In this document: positions 53,346 through 64,000 of the stretch, piece by piece | Layout of the letters: each line of letters opens with the position of its first letter | Position numbering within the stretch: the first letter of the stretch is position 1 | Source: Vespula vulgaris | Taxonomy: Eukaryota > Arthropoda > Insecta > Hymenoptera > Vespidae | Assembly (NCBI RefSeq): GCF_905475345.1 | Contig: NC_066588.1 | Span: forward strand, 7,079,501-7,143,500 | Reading direction: 5' to 3' | DNA length: 64,000 nucleotides | Translations under genes and position numbers: made by a program | Notes under the pieces: model-generated | What the model saw: the letters and a program-made list of their open reading frames with translations, nothing else | Told to the model about the DNA's origin: nothing | Databases searched by the model: none

Positions 53346-55169
53346 GTTCAAATATATCGATCCAAAAAAATGATCATTACAACAAAATATTATGGTATTA
53401 GGGCAAAATTACTTAAAAAATTAATAATAATCATTTAGGAGCTATGAAATTGAGAATGATCGTTTGACTTTAAAGAAAGTTTCCAACTGACTTCTTTTTG
53501 GTTTACCTGAAGAAATTTTGATTAGAAAAAAATATCCCGGAGATACGTTGCTTAATATTAAGATGATTAAAGTGAGAGCGATCTGGTGTGGCACGTGGAG
53601 GAGTTTGGAGATGAGGACAGGTGAAGATGATGATAAGGAAGAGCCAGAGGGTCCAAAGAAACCGGAAAAGGAGGCCGAAAGTCGGAGGTAGGAAGAAAGC
53701 AACTGACGATCGAGAGTTTCGTACGGGCCATCGACTTTCTTTTCCTTCTAGAAACAGGTTTTACCTTCGGAGTATGTTCGACCTTGAAGAATCGATCCGG
53801 AAATCGATTCAATTTATGCATGAATTTTTTTGGAGTTTCTATTTTCATTATACGACTGATATATATGTATATATCTTGTATAGTATTTTCTAATATATCT
53901 TTTCATTCTAATATTAAAATATTTATTTACGTATATGTCATCGAATCATTTGAAAAATATTTATTGTACATTATAGAAATGAGTTTACTCAAGAATTCGA
54001 TGTAACGTTCGTATTTTATGAAAAACCCTACCGTCTATCTTTAATCTCACAATTGCATTATTTTTCACAAACGTCCATATTTGTTCTGAAATTTGCGTTT
54101 ATGTTCGCCAGACGATTACTTCGTACAAAATGTTAGGACACAGGAACGAACTTTCACTGCTCGTTCCACTAACTTCTGACATTCCGGTCCACACGAATTT
54201 TCAAGTTTGCGTATTCTCACTTTGGCGAACTTTCTACGCGCGAACTCGCGCATCGTTGCCTCTCCAATTAGTCGTGCTTAATTTCTCAAATTGTTTGCCA
54301 GCTTTACTTAGTCTTCCGAGATTCAGGCAATTAAAAAAGAAAGAAAATAAAACAAAGAAGAAATATGACCGAGTTGTCTTCAAGTTGTCATTCATAAATC
54401 TTTTACCGGTCGGTCGTAAAATTTTTACTGAAATTTCATCAAATATATTTTTAAAATGATAAAATAAATATGTCATGAGCAAATATTTGATTATGTTTAG
54501 GCGACAACATTGTATATGATAATGTCACTTTTACGTAAATCAAATAGTAGCTTTCACACATGAAAATAAAAGAGAAGAGGAGTAAAATCGAGCAAAGCGA
54601 TTCGCATTACAAAACGACGAAAAAAAAAGAAGAATAATGCGCAAAAGGAAATGGGAGTACTCTCGTTTCGAGAAACATAAGGATCGGATAATGAGAGAGT
54701 ATTGAAGTATTCATGGAAGACGACGAGCGTCAAAAGGCCTTGCACTTGGGTTCTTCTCCAAAGCGCACGTTACTTCGCTAGAAAAAAGGAAACCAAGAAA
54801 GAGAGAAAAGAGACGAGAGTAAAGGAAAAGAGGAAAGAAAAAAACGACGGTCCTAGTTATTTCGGATTAAAAAAAGAAAAATATAAAAAAGGTACTAGTA
54901 GCATTTCTAGGAGAAGACGCACGTAGTCTCGATAGACAAGCCTTCACTAAATCGTTTTGTGAAAGACAGCGTTCCTTTGGATCCGCTTCTCTTGCTCGCT
55001 CAGAGATCCATCTAAAACGGGGATCTTTCGATTTAAAGTCTCCCCAAACGTCACGATGAGAGCAGCTACGCCGATGGGAGCTTCAGTGGCAGAACCGTTA
55101 CTCGCGATGGTGGATACGAAGAGGATAGGAAACGTAGTTTCGTTTGCTTGTGAGGCCGCTTCTGGATAA

Positions 55170-55202
55170 GAAAGAAACAGAGAGAGAAAGAGAGAGGGAG
55201 AG

Positions 55203-55248
<46 letters not shown>

Positions 55249-55300
55249 GGAGAAGGAGAGAAAGTCGAGGAAACGAAGAAGAGAAAGAAAGAAAGCAAGC
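55170..55300. repeat. GA-rich purine tract with (GA)n core
   Basis: About 130 bases almost entirely purine on the plus strand, with the purest (GA)n at 55206-55238. An (AAGC)n run lies at 55289-55308. Confidence 0.9.
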
Positions 55301-55710
55301 AAGCAAGCAGACTGGCAGGCAGAGGAGGCTCTTTTCGCCTTTTCTGGAATTTTATCTGTCTGGAGAAGGATACCTCCGTCTTAAAGGGTACGCGAGACGA
55401 GGGGTGGAAAAGAAGAATAAGAAGAAGAAGAAGAAGGAGGAGGAGGAGGTGGAGGCTATAAGACCGGCCCTCTAAGATAAGGCAAGACGCGGATAGGAGT
55501 TCGTCCGTCACTGCAACGAAATTCCGTCCGCAATCTCCGAAGGAATCTTTGCTATCCGGGTAGCCACCGGGTGCTCAAGCAACAACCCTGCTCTCCTACG
55601 GCCTCGTTTCGACCCTCAACGTTGCTCGCGTACTCCAGAAAAGACGCGCAAGGGTGGGTCAGCTGGAGGGTGAACGTTAGCGAAGACGAGGATAAAGAAA
55701 TAAGAATGGG

Positions 55711-55712
55711 AG

Positions 55713-55749
<37 letters not shown>
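55711..55749. repeat. (GA)n microsatellite
   Basis: GA dinucleotide run of about 34 bases. Confidence 0.9.
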
Positions 55750-55751
<2 letters not shown>

Positions 55752-56316
55752 TTCACAGTGGTGAGACGAAGAAGACTCGATAAAGTAATAGTTTCATTTT
55801 ACGAGGAGAGAACCTAGCTAGGATCCTTCTGCTCCTTCTCGAGCAGAGCAATCGACTACTCGCGATTCGCGTTCCTTCATTGTTTCCAACATCTTGGAAC
55901 TTCACCTTACTTTTAGCACCTCTTATTTCTACGACATAAGACGAAATACGGAAATTAAATGACGCTCCATTCTCATCTCGGCTCGGGAGGAAAAATAATG
56001 CAATATTTTGTTCGATTTTTAAACCGACGAGTATTAAGAATTTTAAAAAGTACATAACGAGCCGATTAAAAATTCACTCTGATCTTAGATAGTTCTCTCG
56101 GTCGACGTCTAATGCGATCTAATACAATTGTGTTACACGATCGCTATCATACATTTCTCTCTGGTTACCTACAGTTCGATTTTTACGAGAAACATCCTTG
56201 TCGGTCGATTAGTCGCTATTAATGGCGCCATTGTTTTCACGACTTCTTAATGCCGACGATATAAACGTCGCGATAATTACTTCCTGAGAGAAGTAATAAG
56301 AGAACCGAATTTCCCT

Positions 56317-56353
56317 TTCTCTCTCTCTCTCTCTCTCTCTTCCTCTCTCTTTT
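56317..56353. repeat. (CT)n microsatellite
   Basis: CT run of about 24 bases continuing into TCCTCTCTCTTTT. Confidence 0.9.
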
Positions 56354-59177
56354 AAGGAAATCGATGCGCCGGATTTAGTCTTTACTGGATCATAAATTCT
56401 TGAGATTTGCATACTGTCCGATTCGAAACAAGGTCGTACATGAGCTGGTTGTGTAACGAGAGACTGCTTTCTGAGTTTATACCGATCGTATACACAGGAA
56501 TACGATATCTTGGATGGTTAATTAGGTATTGAATTATCGTCGGAGAAACCGTCTAGTCTTGATTCAAATTCTAGGATAACACACGCACACAAGGTAAAAA
56601 GAAAATCGCATAACGTTAAATCAAGCATTCGACGATTACCGTGCATTTTCAATGCACTTTTTAACCTACATTCGTTAGCCATTTTAAAATCGCACTTTAG
56701 GGATTTAACAAAGCATAAAGCGATCGAGCTTTCACGATTTAACTTTGCTATGAGATTCTAATTTTTATGACTTTATTATGCCAACGTGGATAATCGCTCT
56801 CAAGAGGGAAACGTTATCTTTCCTGGTTAATGTTTCATAACATTAGCTCACTTAGCACGAGTAACGATTAATAATTTTGTCCTTTTTCTACCGACTTTCG
56901 AGTTCGTTCAACTCGAAACATGATCTATTTTCTCGTAGCTCCTTAAATCCTATCGAGTTTCGAGCCCTTAGGCTACACGTTAGCATGTTCGGAATATTTT
57001 GTTCTTTATCCAAAAAAGAGTAAAGTTATATTAAAGGATTTTAAGTATTGCATACACGTTTCTCCCGTTTCGAACAATTGCTTTGCCTGTATCAAACGTT
57101 CGCTAGAAAGAAACCATGTCGAAACACTCGGACTCGAAGATTCGAAGAAAGTATTTTCGGTGCGTGCCGTGTCGTTTGAACGTTTTGCGCGTGACCGGAG
57201 TTGGATCTTGTCTTTCTTTTTCCTTCTCTTTCCTTTTTCCTATATTCTGTCCTCCTTTCACCGGTTCCATTCGAGATCCGGAAAGAGGAGATGATGCGTA
57301 GGTATTACGCGTCTTCTCCAAAGAAGATAAGAGACCTGAAGCTTCGTGCGTAAGCAAATAATACGCCTGGTATTTCACTTTCTCCGATCGTTGAGGCATT
57401 TCTATTTGAAAAAAAAGTGAACGAGCGAAGAGAGTCATGAAGATGTTATCGATTTCTTTTTTTTAATCGCACATGGAATAAAATAGAAGATCTGTTATTT
57501 TCATTCAAAGAATTTTTCTCTCGTATCCAAAATTCTTGAGTTCTTTTAAATCTCGTAAGTTTCGTGCGATTGGAAATTTCAAAATTAGACATCTTCAAAG
57601 GGGAAAAGAAGGAAATGTGATTTTAAAAATATCGAGATCGGGTCCTCCCTATTCACTTTAGGACGTGTACATCCATACTAAGCGAGTATAAGTAAGAGCT
57701 CGTTACTAAGGAACGGATCATTGAGCGGTAGGAGACTTTGTTCGCGCATCGATCTCGTCAATGCACCGACTCAAACCCGATTTCACGCTCCGTATCATCG
57801 ACTAACGGAAGGGTCGAGAAATCTGGACAGTCTGGTTACGGTTAAGATGAGATAGGCTTCTCAGGCCAACCCTTGGCCGGTCCTTCCTTCGTGGACTCAT
57901 CTCGTTAGATCGTCGAATTAATTGAGATGCGTTTGAGAAATCGAATCGTCAAACTTTCCTTTCCTGAGTCGAACGAATGTCCAACCAGGCGACCATCCAA
58001 AATGGAAACGAAATAATAATAAGAGACACGAGGGAAAACGTTGCGGTGAGATGTATATACGAGTTCGAGTTTATGGGCCGCTCTTTAAATCGAAAACGTT
58101 AGTATTCTACTAGTATAGAAGTTTTCGAGACGAACGATCGACGGCAAAGGAGGCATTAGCGGGGTTATTTTCTTCGTTGGATCGTTCTTATTTTATGGAG
58201 CCTTTATTCAAAAGTAGTATACTCGACGAGAAAACTTCTTTTCTACGTATTTCTCGAGGAAGTTGAATTTAAGGCGATTAAATTTTGATGTTCCTCGTAG
58301 ACCATGTGTTCCGTAGAGATGGAATTATTTCGTAGGTATATTCTAAACACGTTCGATCGAATCTTAAATCTTAGATCCCTCAATTTACATTATTGCTATA
58401 CATTTTTTTTCAAACCAAGAAATCGTACGAGCTAAATGGAGATGAAAAAAGAAGAAAAAAAAAAAAGAAAAAGGAAAACGCAACGGTGTTCCGTTCGAAC
58501 TAGATTAAAGATTACACGTCCCTAAAAAGATCTCTGGAATAATGTTACAGCCGATGCGTATGTGGGCCGCAAAAGGGCCTCAGGGAGTGTGTCAGGAGCC
58601 TCTTCGCGAGTGAATGGCACTTTGACTCACCAATAAGAAAGCGGTCCAAACTCTTGAGATATTCGAAATCGAATTGGTTCTACGCGACGAGCGTGAATTT
58701 CATCGAAAAGTATCATTGAGAAACGATTTGTTCCGCGTTTTATTTCTGTCTCGAGTCGGTTCGATGATTCACGTATTTTACGCAACGCGCGAACTCCCCG
58801 ACATCTTCTCAACACGTTTAATGAATTTTCATTAGCGCAGCCAAGCTCGACTTTCAATTACGAAAGAAGACGACGAAGAAGAAGAAGAAGAAAAAGGAAA
58901 AGAAGAGTCTTTCTCGTACGTATCGTAATAATATGTCTTCATGCTTGGCGACCTGTGAAATGATCTAACTCCATAATCGTTACTTTCCTATTTTCATTAT
59001 ATCATTTCGTCGTTAATCTATTCGAAACTAGAAAGATAGAAAATTGTTAAAATATTCAAACGACGATTGCCTCTTCATCTCGATCAAAAGTATGATCATG
59101 ACGGTAGACAATTCGATACAATTATTATAGAGTTTGTCTTATTCCCAAATGCAATACAGATTTAGTTTACTTTGAAT

Positions 59178-59202
59178 ACACACACACACACACACACACA
59201 CA
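59178..59202. repeat. (CA)n microsatellite
   Basis: About 12 perfect CA units followed by CATA units. Confidence 0.95.
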
Positions 59203-59495
59203 TACATACATATAATAAGAACACTGTTATTCGTCAGCGAGACGCTTCGAGTTGGCTTCGAAGATGCATGTCCTTGGAATCCGACGACTTCGTTTCGTTT
59301 TCGCGTTGGCATTGCATCAACCAGGATGCAGAATGCATAGTAATGGCACGCGTGTTCTCCTAGCCGGTACTGTCTAAGAAAGACATTGTCGATTCAACGA
59401 GGAGAGAACTGTTCGAAACGAAAGTTCACGTACACATAGCTCAAGTTGCGTTGTCATCGGAGAAAGAGCAAGAGAAAGAGAGAGACAGATAAAGA

Positions 59496-59527
59496 AAGAA
59501 AGACAGAGAGAGAGAGAGAGAGAGAGT
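59496..59527. repeat. (GA)n microsatellite
   Basis: GA run of about 28 bases. Confidence 0.9.
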
Positions 59528-60759
59528 ACATTTCTCTGATACGAAATTCCATGGATGCAGAATCCACCACTGTGATATCAGCACTAGCTAGCTTGCTCCT
59601 GATGCTACCTCTAACTCTCTTTCTCTAGCTCTCTCAGTGGTTTTCTTCCTCCCTGAATGTTGTTGCACGATGCTATTGCCGCTTCTAATGCGCATCCGCT
59701 TTTTGCGTTTTCGTAGGAGAGCACGTCTGTTGAGGTCGACTCGTAAATACTCCTCGTTGTTCTCTATCTCCGCTTTCTCGTATTTATAATACACATATAA
59801 TGCACGTAAAACAGAGAACGCACGTGCGCATAATACGTTCGCGAACTCTCGAGATGCCTGTACGAAGAATCAACACCCACTTTATAATCCTCTTTCACCG
59901 ACATGGGTAGAGCTAAAGTCATTGATATCAGACTTCGTATTAATTAATAGTCTACGAAAATACATTCAATAGATCATTCAAAGTATTTTACATTCCATTG
60001 TATTTCTTTGAATAACGTCGAAAGATTTTCTATTCGTTGTTTTCTTTTGTTTATATCATTTCGTATTGTTATAAAGAAAATTATATTATTATAATTTCAT
60101 TATTATTATTATTATGAGATATTGTATAATGATGCGGAAGGCTCAATGTTTAAGAGAGTCGATTTTAAAGTCCATCGAACACATATACCTCATGAGATAA
60201 GGATTTATGAAATATCGAGAAATCGATCCTATTAAATCAATAGTACTGAAATATGTAGATAAAAAGAGGATATTTTTCCTATTAAAATGGTTTTCGTTTC
60301 AAGTTTTTACGACTTTTAGTTCCGTAGATATCGTCTTAGGATTATTGCCATTCATAATTTGATAGTAATAGTAATAGTAGTAGTAGCGAAAAATGTGTTT
60401 ATGGCGCACAACTGGATAAGTGCGTAAATTCCAAGAATTTTTATAGGTCAATGTGTCAGCTTTCAAGATATTATATAGATCAATGTCAATACAAGTATTT
60501 TTTACTTAAATTAAAATATTTCCGGAACGAAAATTAAAGAAGGCAGACTCGAAATGAAAACTATTTTTACAGATTTTTCTCTATTTTCTCGTTATAACTA
60601 ATCGTTATAAACAATTTCTTCTAAACAATTTTTTATAAGAAACTTCTTTTGAATAATTTCGATAAACAACGTAGTATGTTTACAAACATTTTGTTATAAA
60701 AAAATTGGTATAAACCCTTCCTTTGCATCGACAAAGTATTTCTCTTGGCTTATCTCGGC

Positions 60760-60810
60760 AACAAATCGCTATTTGCATTCCAAGGCATTGCGTTTGGATA
60801 CACGTGAACG
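60760..60810 (+). promoter_or_regulatory. Octamer/E-box module, copy 1
   Basis: ACAAATCGCTATTTGCATTC is followed about 20 bases on by CACGTG. The first 20 bases differ by one base from copy 2 at 62275. ATTTGCAT is the reverse complement of the POU octamer ATGCAAAT, and CACGTG is a canonical bHLH E-box. Regulatory function is inferred from motif repetition only. Confidence 0.4.
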
Positions 60811-62264
60811 GCAAGAAGAGGCAAGGTAGAAGAGCCAAGATAAAATTTCTTAAAGGCAAAGATGAGAAATTCTCTCGCATAGAATACTTCCTCCAGCTAT
60901 ACCTTCTTCATCTTCGTCTTTGCTGGAGTTCTTTTCACCGATCCTTTACCACTACCTCGACTATCATCGAAATCTACTTTTATAGTCGCCTGGAAGACGC
61001 AAACTTTTGTCTTAAGGGGGCGAAATTCAAATTCGCTTTTAAAAGAAAAAGCCGGCTTCATTTCATGATCAGTGCTAAGGGAGAGTAGGCATTTAAGAAA
61101 AAAAAAAAAGAGAGAGAGAGAGAGAGAAAAAATTCGATCCTTATTGACACTTCTTTTTATGATGTTCTTTTAGATTAGAGTATTAGTTCTACGAATTTTA
61201 TAAAATCATATATTTAAAAATAATTTTACAATCTAGATTATAATACTGTACCGTAATTCTATTAATTAAAATTATAAAAATAAACAGAATGGAATATATT
61301 TCGTTTCTTCTTATATTAAGAGTATCTATATATAATAAAATGACAGATTTTTCATAAAATTAGATCAAGCATGTAACAGTCAAAGGTCAAGGACTAAAAA
61401 TAGTCAAATCCGGAAATAGGCAATATCTAGCTGTTGTACGATTGCAACTATGAGCACGTGTTGAGAACGCAATTTCTTTGTATTAAATTCTGAAGAGCTC
61501 AGGAGAGTTGATATGCGATATAATGCATTTCATTATTTCGATAACTTATAAATAATGTATTTGACTGACTGAATTATAATAGTTTCGTAAATTACGGTAT
61601 TAGTGTACTGTTACTTGTATTGGCTATCTCTAAGTTAATGATAACAAGTTTTACAACAAGACTTAACGAACTGTTTGAGATCGAAAGCTTTGAATAGAAT
61701 ATGTGAATGCTTTTGATGAACTATCCAGAAAAACGATCGTGAAATTAGAAAAGGGAAAGGTAAAGGAGTAATTTCTATGAAAGTGTGTACGAAAAGGAAT
61801 AGAATCGCTTATTGATAGTAGACTTGGCTGAATAGTTAATTCGAAGTATTTAAGTAATAGCATAGTGTGATTCTTTGTACGAAGTGATCACACTGCTTCA
61901 TGAATGAAAAACAAAATATTTTAAGGATAGATTCCAGATAAACGCAAACTATATTGGGCTTAATACATTTCAGAGGATTACGAGTTTAATTAAAAGTGTT
62001 TAAGATTCGAACAATAACGAATATGTTCTTTATCTTACTGCATCTTATTACCGAGCGTCCAACGAATTCTCAAGAGTAAATATTCTGTGTAGTGATATAT
62101 GAAAAGATATATGATATTGAGAAAAAGCTATGTGAATCGTCAAAGGTATACGTGTGCGCGTCAATACCAGCATCCTTTGAGCAATAGGTAAGTACTTAAG
62201 ATACTGTGGAACACTCAGAGGCTCCTCTTCTTCTTTGTAGCATTCGAAGTAGTTTCGTTTCTCG

Positions 62265-62330
62265 CATCGTCGACGACAAATCGCAATTTGCATTCGAAAC
62301 CAATGCGCCTAGGACACGTGTCCGAGTAGG
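62265..62330 (+). promoter_or_regulatory. Octamer/E-box module, copy 2
   Basis: ACAAATCGCAATTTGCATTC is followed by the palindrome GGACACGTGTCC. It sits 1.5 kb from copy 1 in the same orientation. A T-rich acceptor-like site (ctttgtag, about 62241) and a good donor (AAG|gtgagt, about 62367) flank this copy, so it could also lie in a small unannotated exon. Confidence 0.4.
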
Positions 62331-64000
62331 TTCGGATGGATCGAAACAGGATTCCCTGAGGGCGAAGGTGAGTCTCTTTCTGTCTCTCTCTTTCTCTTTC
62401 TTTCTTTTTCACTTCATTTTGCTTCGCTTGTCTTTCGTGTCCACTTTGACGCGAGTACAGCATTTTTCTGTTCTTTTTTTTCCTTCGTCCGCTTGTTTTT
62501 CTCTGTCCATCAGTTTGTCTCTTTCTCTCGTGTCTCCATTCAGCGACGAGTGATCGCAATTGGCGACCGACCGGATTTTCCGGAGAAAGGAACTACTACT
62601 ACCGGCGCCTTCGTCCACAGACCGGAACGAATCGTCTTTTGCACGCAGCATCCCATCCCTCGATGTCTCCTCCTCTTTCCTCCACCCCTTTCGATTCTTC
62701 CTCCACGCCTCGTAATCGCTCAACGAGTCGCCGATCGAGAGATTTATCTCGCGAATGGTTTAGAAAGTGCAATCGTGCTCGCGACTTCTCGTGACTCTCG
62801 CGATGACGTGCGTTCCTTTTTATCTATCTATCTTTCTTTATTCTCGAGAAGAATAAGGAGAAAAGATTTCTTCGAAAAGCTAGAAAACCCGCATTTCTAT
62901 TCTTACGAACATTTTACAATTGATTAAATATTTTTATATTCTCTTTAAGTACCTTTGATGTATTATATTATTTAGATACTGAAATGAATACATTTTTGTT
63001 CCCGTTTTCTAAAAATTTTCACCCATAAGGATGATTAAAAGTAAATGAAAATGATTCATTCGTTGAATGTTAAGAGAAACGTAGAAAGCTTATCCAATAA
63101 TATTTCGAATATAAATTTTCGAAGATCATTATATATATATAACATTTAATAATATCTTGAAACTTTGAAGAGAGCAAAGTAGGGACCATCGAATAAATGA
63201 TGATATTGAAAGGCAAGCGAAATAATGGCCGGTCACGATGCATAACCAGTGCTATATACAAGTTCAAGCGACAAGGACGCTTTCACAAGAAGACTTCGAC
63301 GGTCGCTTAAGGTTAACCGCCGTACCATCAAGATCTTGCCTTTGTTCTATACAACGAACAGATTGTAAGATCCTTCGGGTATTTGCTAAGGCCGATTAAA
63401 CCTTAATGACCAACATTTATTTCAATTAGGATGCATGCGAGCATGCTAATTAATGTAATACTCTTGGCTCGGATACGATATGGTAATTATGACGTCGTAC
63501 AAGAAATTATAACTTTACGCCGGTCATCTAACGTTCATTTAGTCTCTTAGAAGTGTGTATTCAAGGGTGTATTCATCAAGTACTTCGTTTAATAAATCTA
63601 AGGAACTTCCGTTTCTGAATTATACTACGTTTTATTACTATTTTCTTACAAAAAGATGTTGAGAATAGATCCTTTGAGTTATTCCTCATCGTTCAAAATA
63701 TAATCTTTCAAACAACAGAAATAGATGACCGAATAATACATAGTTATAAGCGTACGAAAATACGGAGAAAGAGAAATGCGAATTTTCCTCTCAAATCGAA
63801 ATATCCTTGTCGAATTTCATTTTTCGGACGTTTCCTATATTCTTTGAATCTATCACGAATGTCTAATAAATTTACACAGCTGCCGATCGATGTGCCATAG
63901 TCGCAGTGGCTTTTACCTTCCGATCTATCCTCTCTCTTTCTCTTTCAACTTATACTGTCCAATTGCCTTAACCTTTGCTACGATTCTATAATGAGTTATT

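Larger units (their letters stand above)
42750..64000 (+). other. Second intron of TIAR, at least 21 kb
   Basis: No further TIAR exon or other convincing coding exon is visible on either strand. The stretch holds many CT/GA tracts, GC-rich islands (44990-45155, 48590-48850, 49080-49330), a palindromic minisatellite (52742-53345), a hairpin (52082-52127) and a duplicated octamer/E-box motif (60770 and 62275). Most small frames here read through CT/GA tracts and give Leu-Ser or Arg-Glu repeats. Confidence 0.65.

Noticed and set aside
52663..53438. Long frames with Asp-Pro-Ile-Arg-Ser repeats on both strands, considered as a repeat protein
   Set aside because: Open reading frames on both strands and in several frames are what a stop-free 10-base minisatellite produces; no start context or flanking domain.
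54947..55511. Overlapping minus-strand frames of 119 and 137 codons
   Set aside because: Largely encoded by a CT/GA tract and a GAA/GGA repeat; no recognisable domain.

Overview
The window is AT-rich eukaryotic DNA with split genes, GT-AG introns, many long CT/GA, AT and trinucleotide microsatellites and wide non-coding stretches. The protein-coding exons look insect-like. The recognisable TIAR start reads like a bee, wasp or ant protein, so my best guess is an aculeate hymenopteran; this rests on memory of the family, not on a search. No bacterial-type genes, CRISPR array, rRNA or tRNA gene was seen.

Layout. 1-19578: no gene that I can support, only microsatellites, AT-rich sequence and one short GC-rich patch near 17640. 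19579-23300: a nest of inverted repeats. A foldback-type element (19827-22441) has terminal inverted repeats of roughly 700 bases around an AT-rich core with no transposase, and a separate 35-base inverted pair lies outside it. 23709-26377 (minus): GEN, the XPG-family Holliday-junction/flap nuclease, six exons, 742 codons. 26378-26916: a short shared upstream region. 26917-39096 (plus): a SEC23IP/DDHD-type intracellular phospholipase A1 homologue, nine exons, 1465 codons. Its 7-kb first intron contains a whole 13-exon gene on the opposite strand (27984-33332), a 713-residue single-pass membrane protein whose middle and C-terminal parts resemble the VWA7/hemicentin family but which shows no von Willebrand A domain. 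41527 to beyond the right edge (plus): the first two coding exons of TIAR (TIA-1/Rox8 family RNA-binding protein). The remaining 21 kb is its second intron, as far as the window shows.

The exon chains of GEN, SEC23IP and the nested gene were built by hand from splice sites. In each case every junction keeps frame and the total is a multiple of three, which is the strongest support for these models.

The genes are not a functional pathway: GEN acts in nuclear DNA repair, SEC23IP at ER exit sites/Golgi membranes, TIAR in RNA splicing and stress granules. The links are structural: a head-to-head pair (GEN/SEC23IP), a nested antisense gene, and a long, repeat-rich TIAR intron with GC-rich islands and a duplicated octamer plus E-box motif that may be regulatory.
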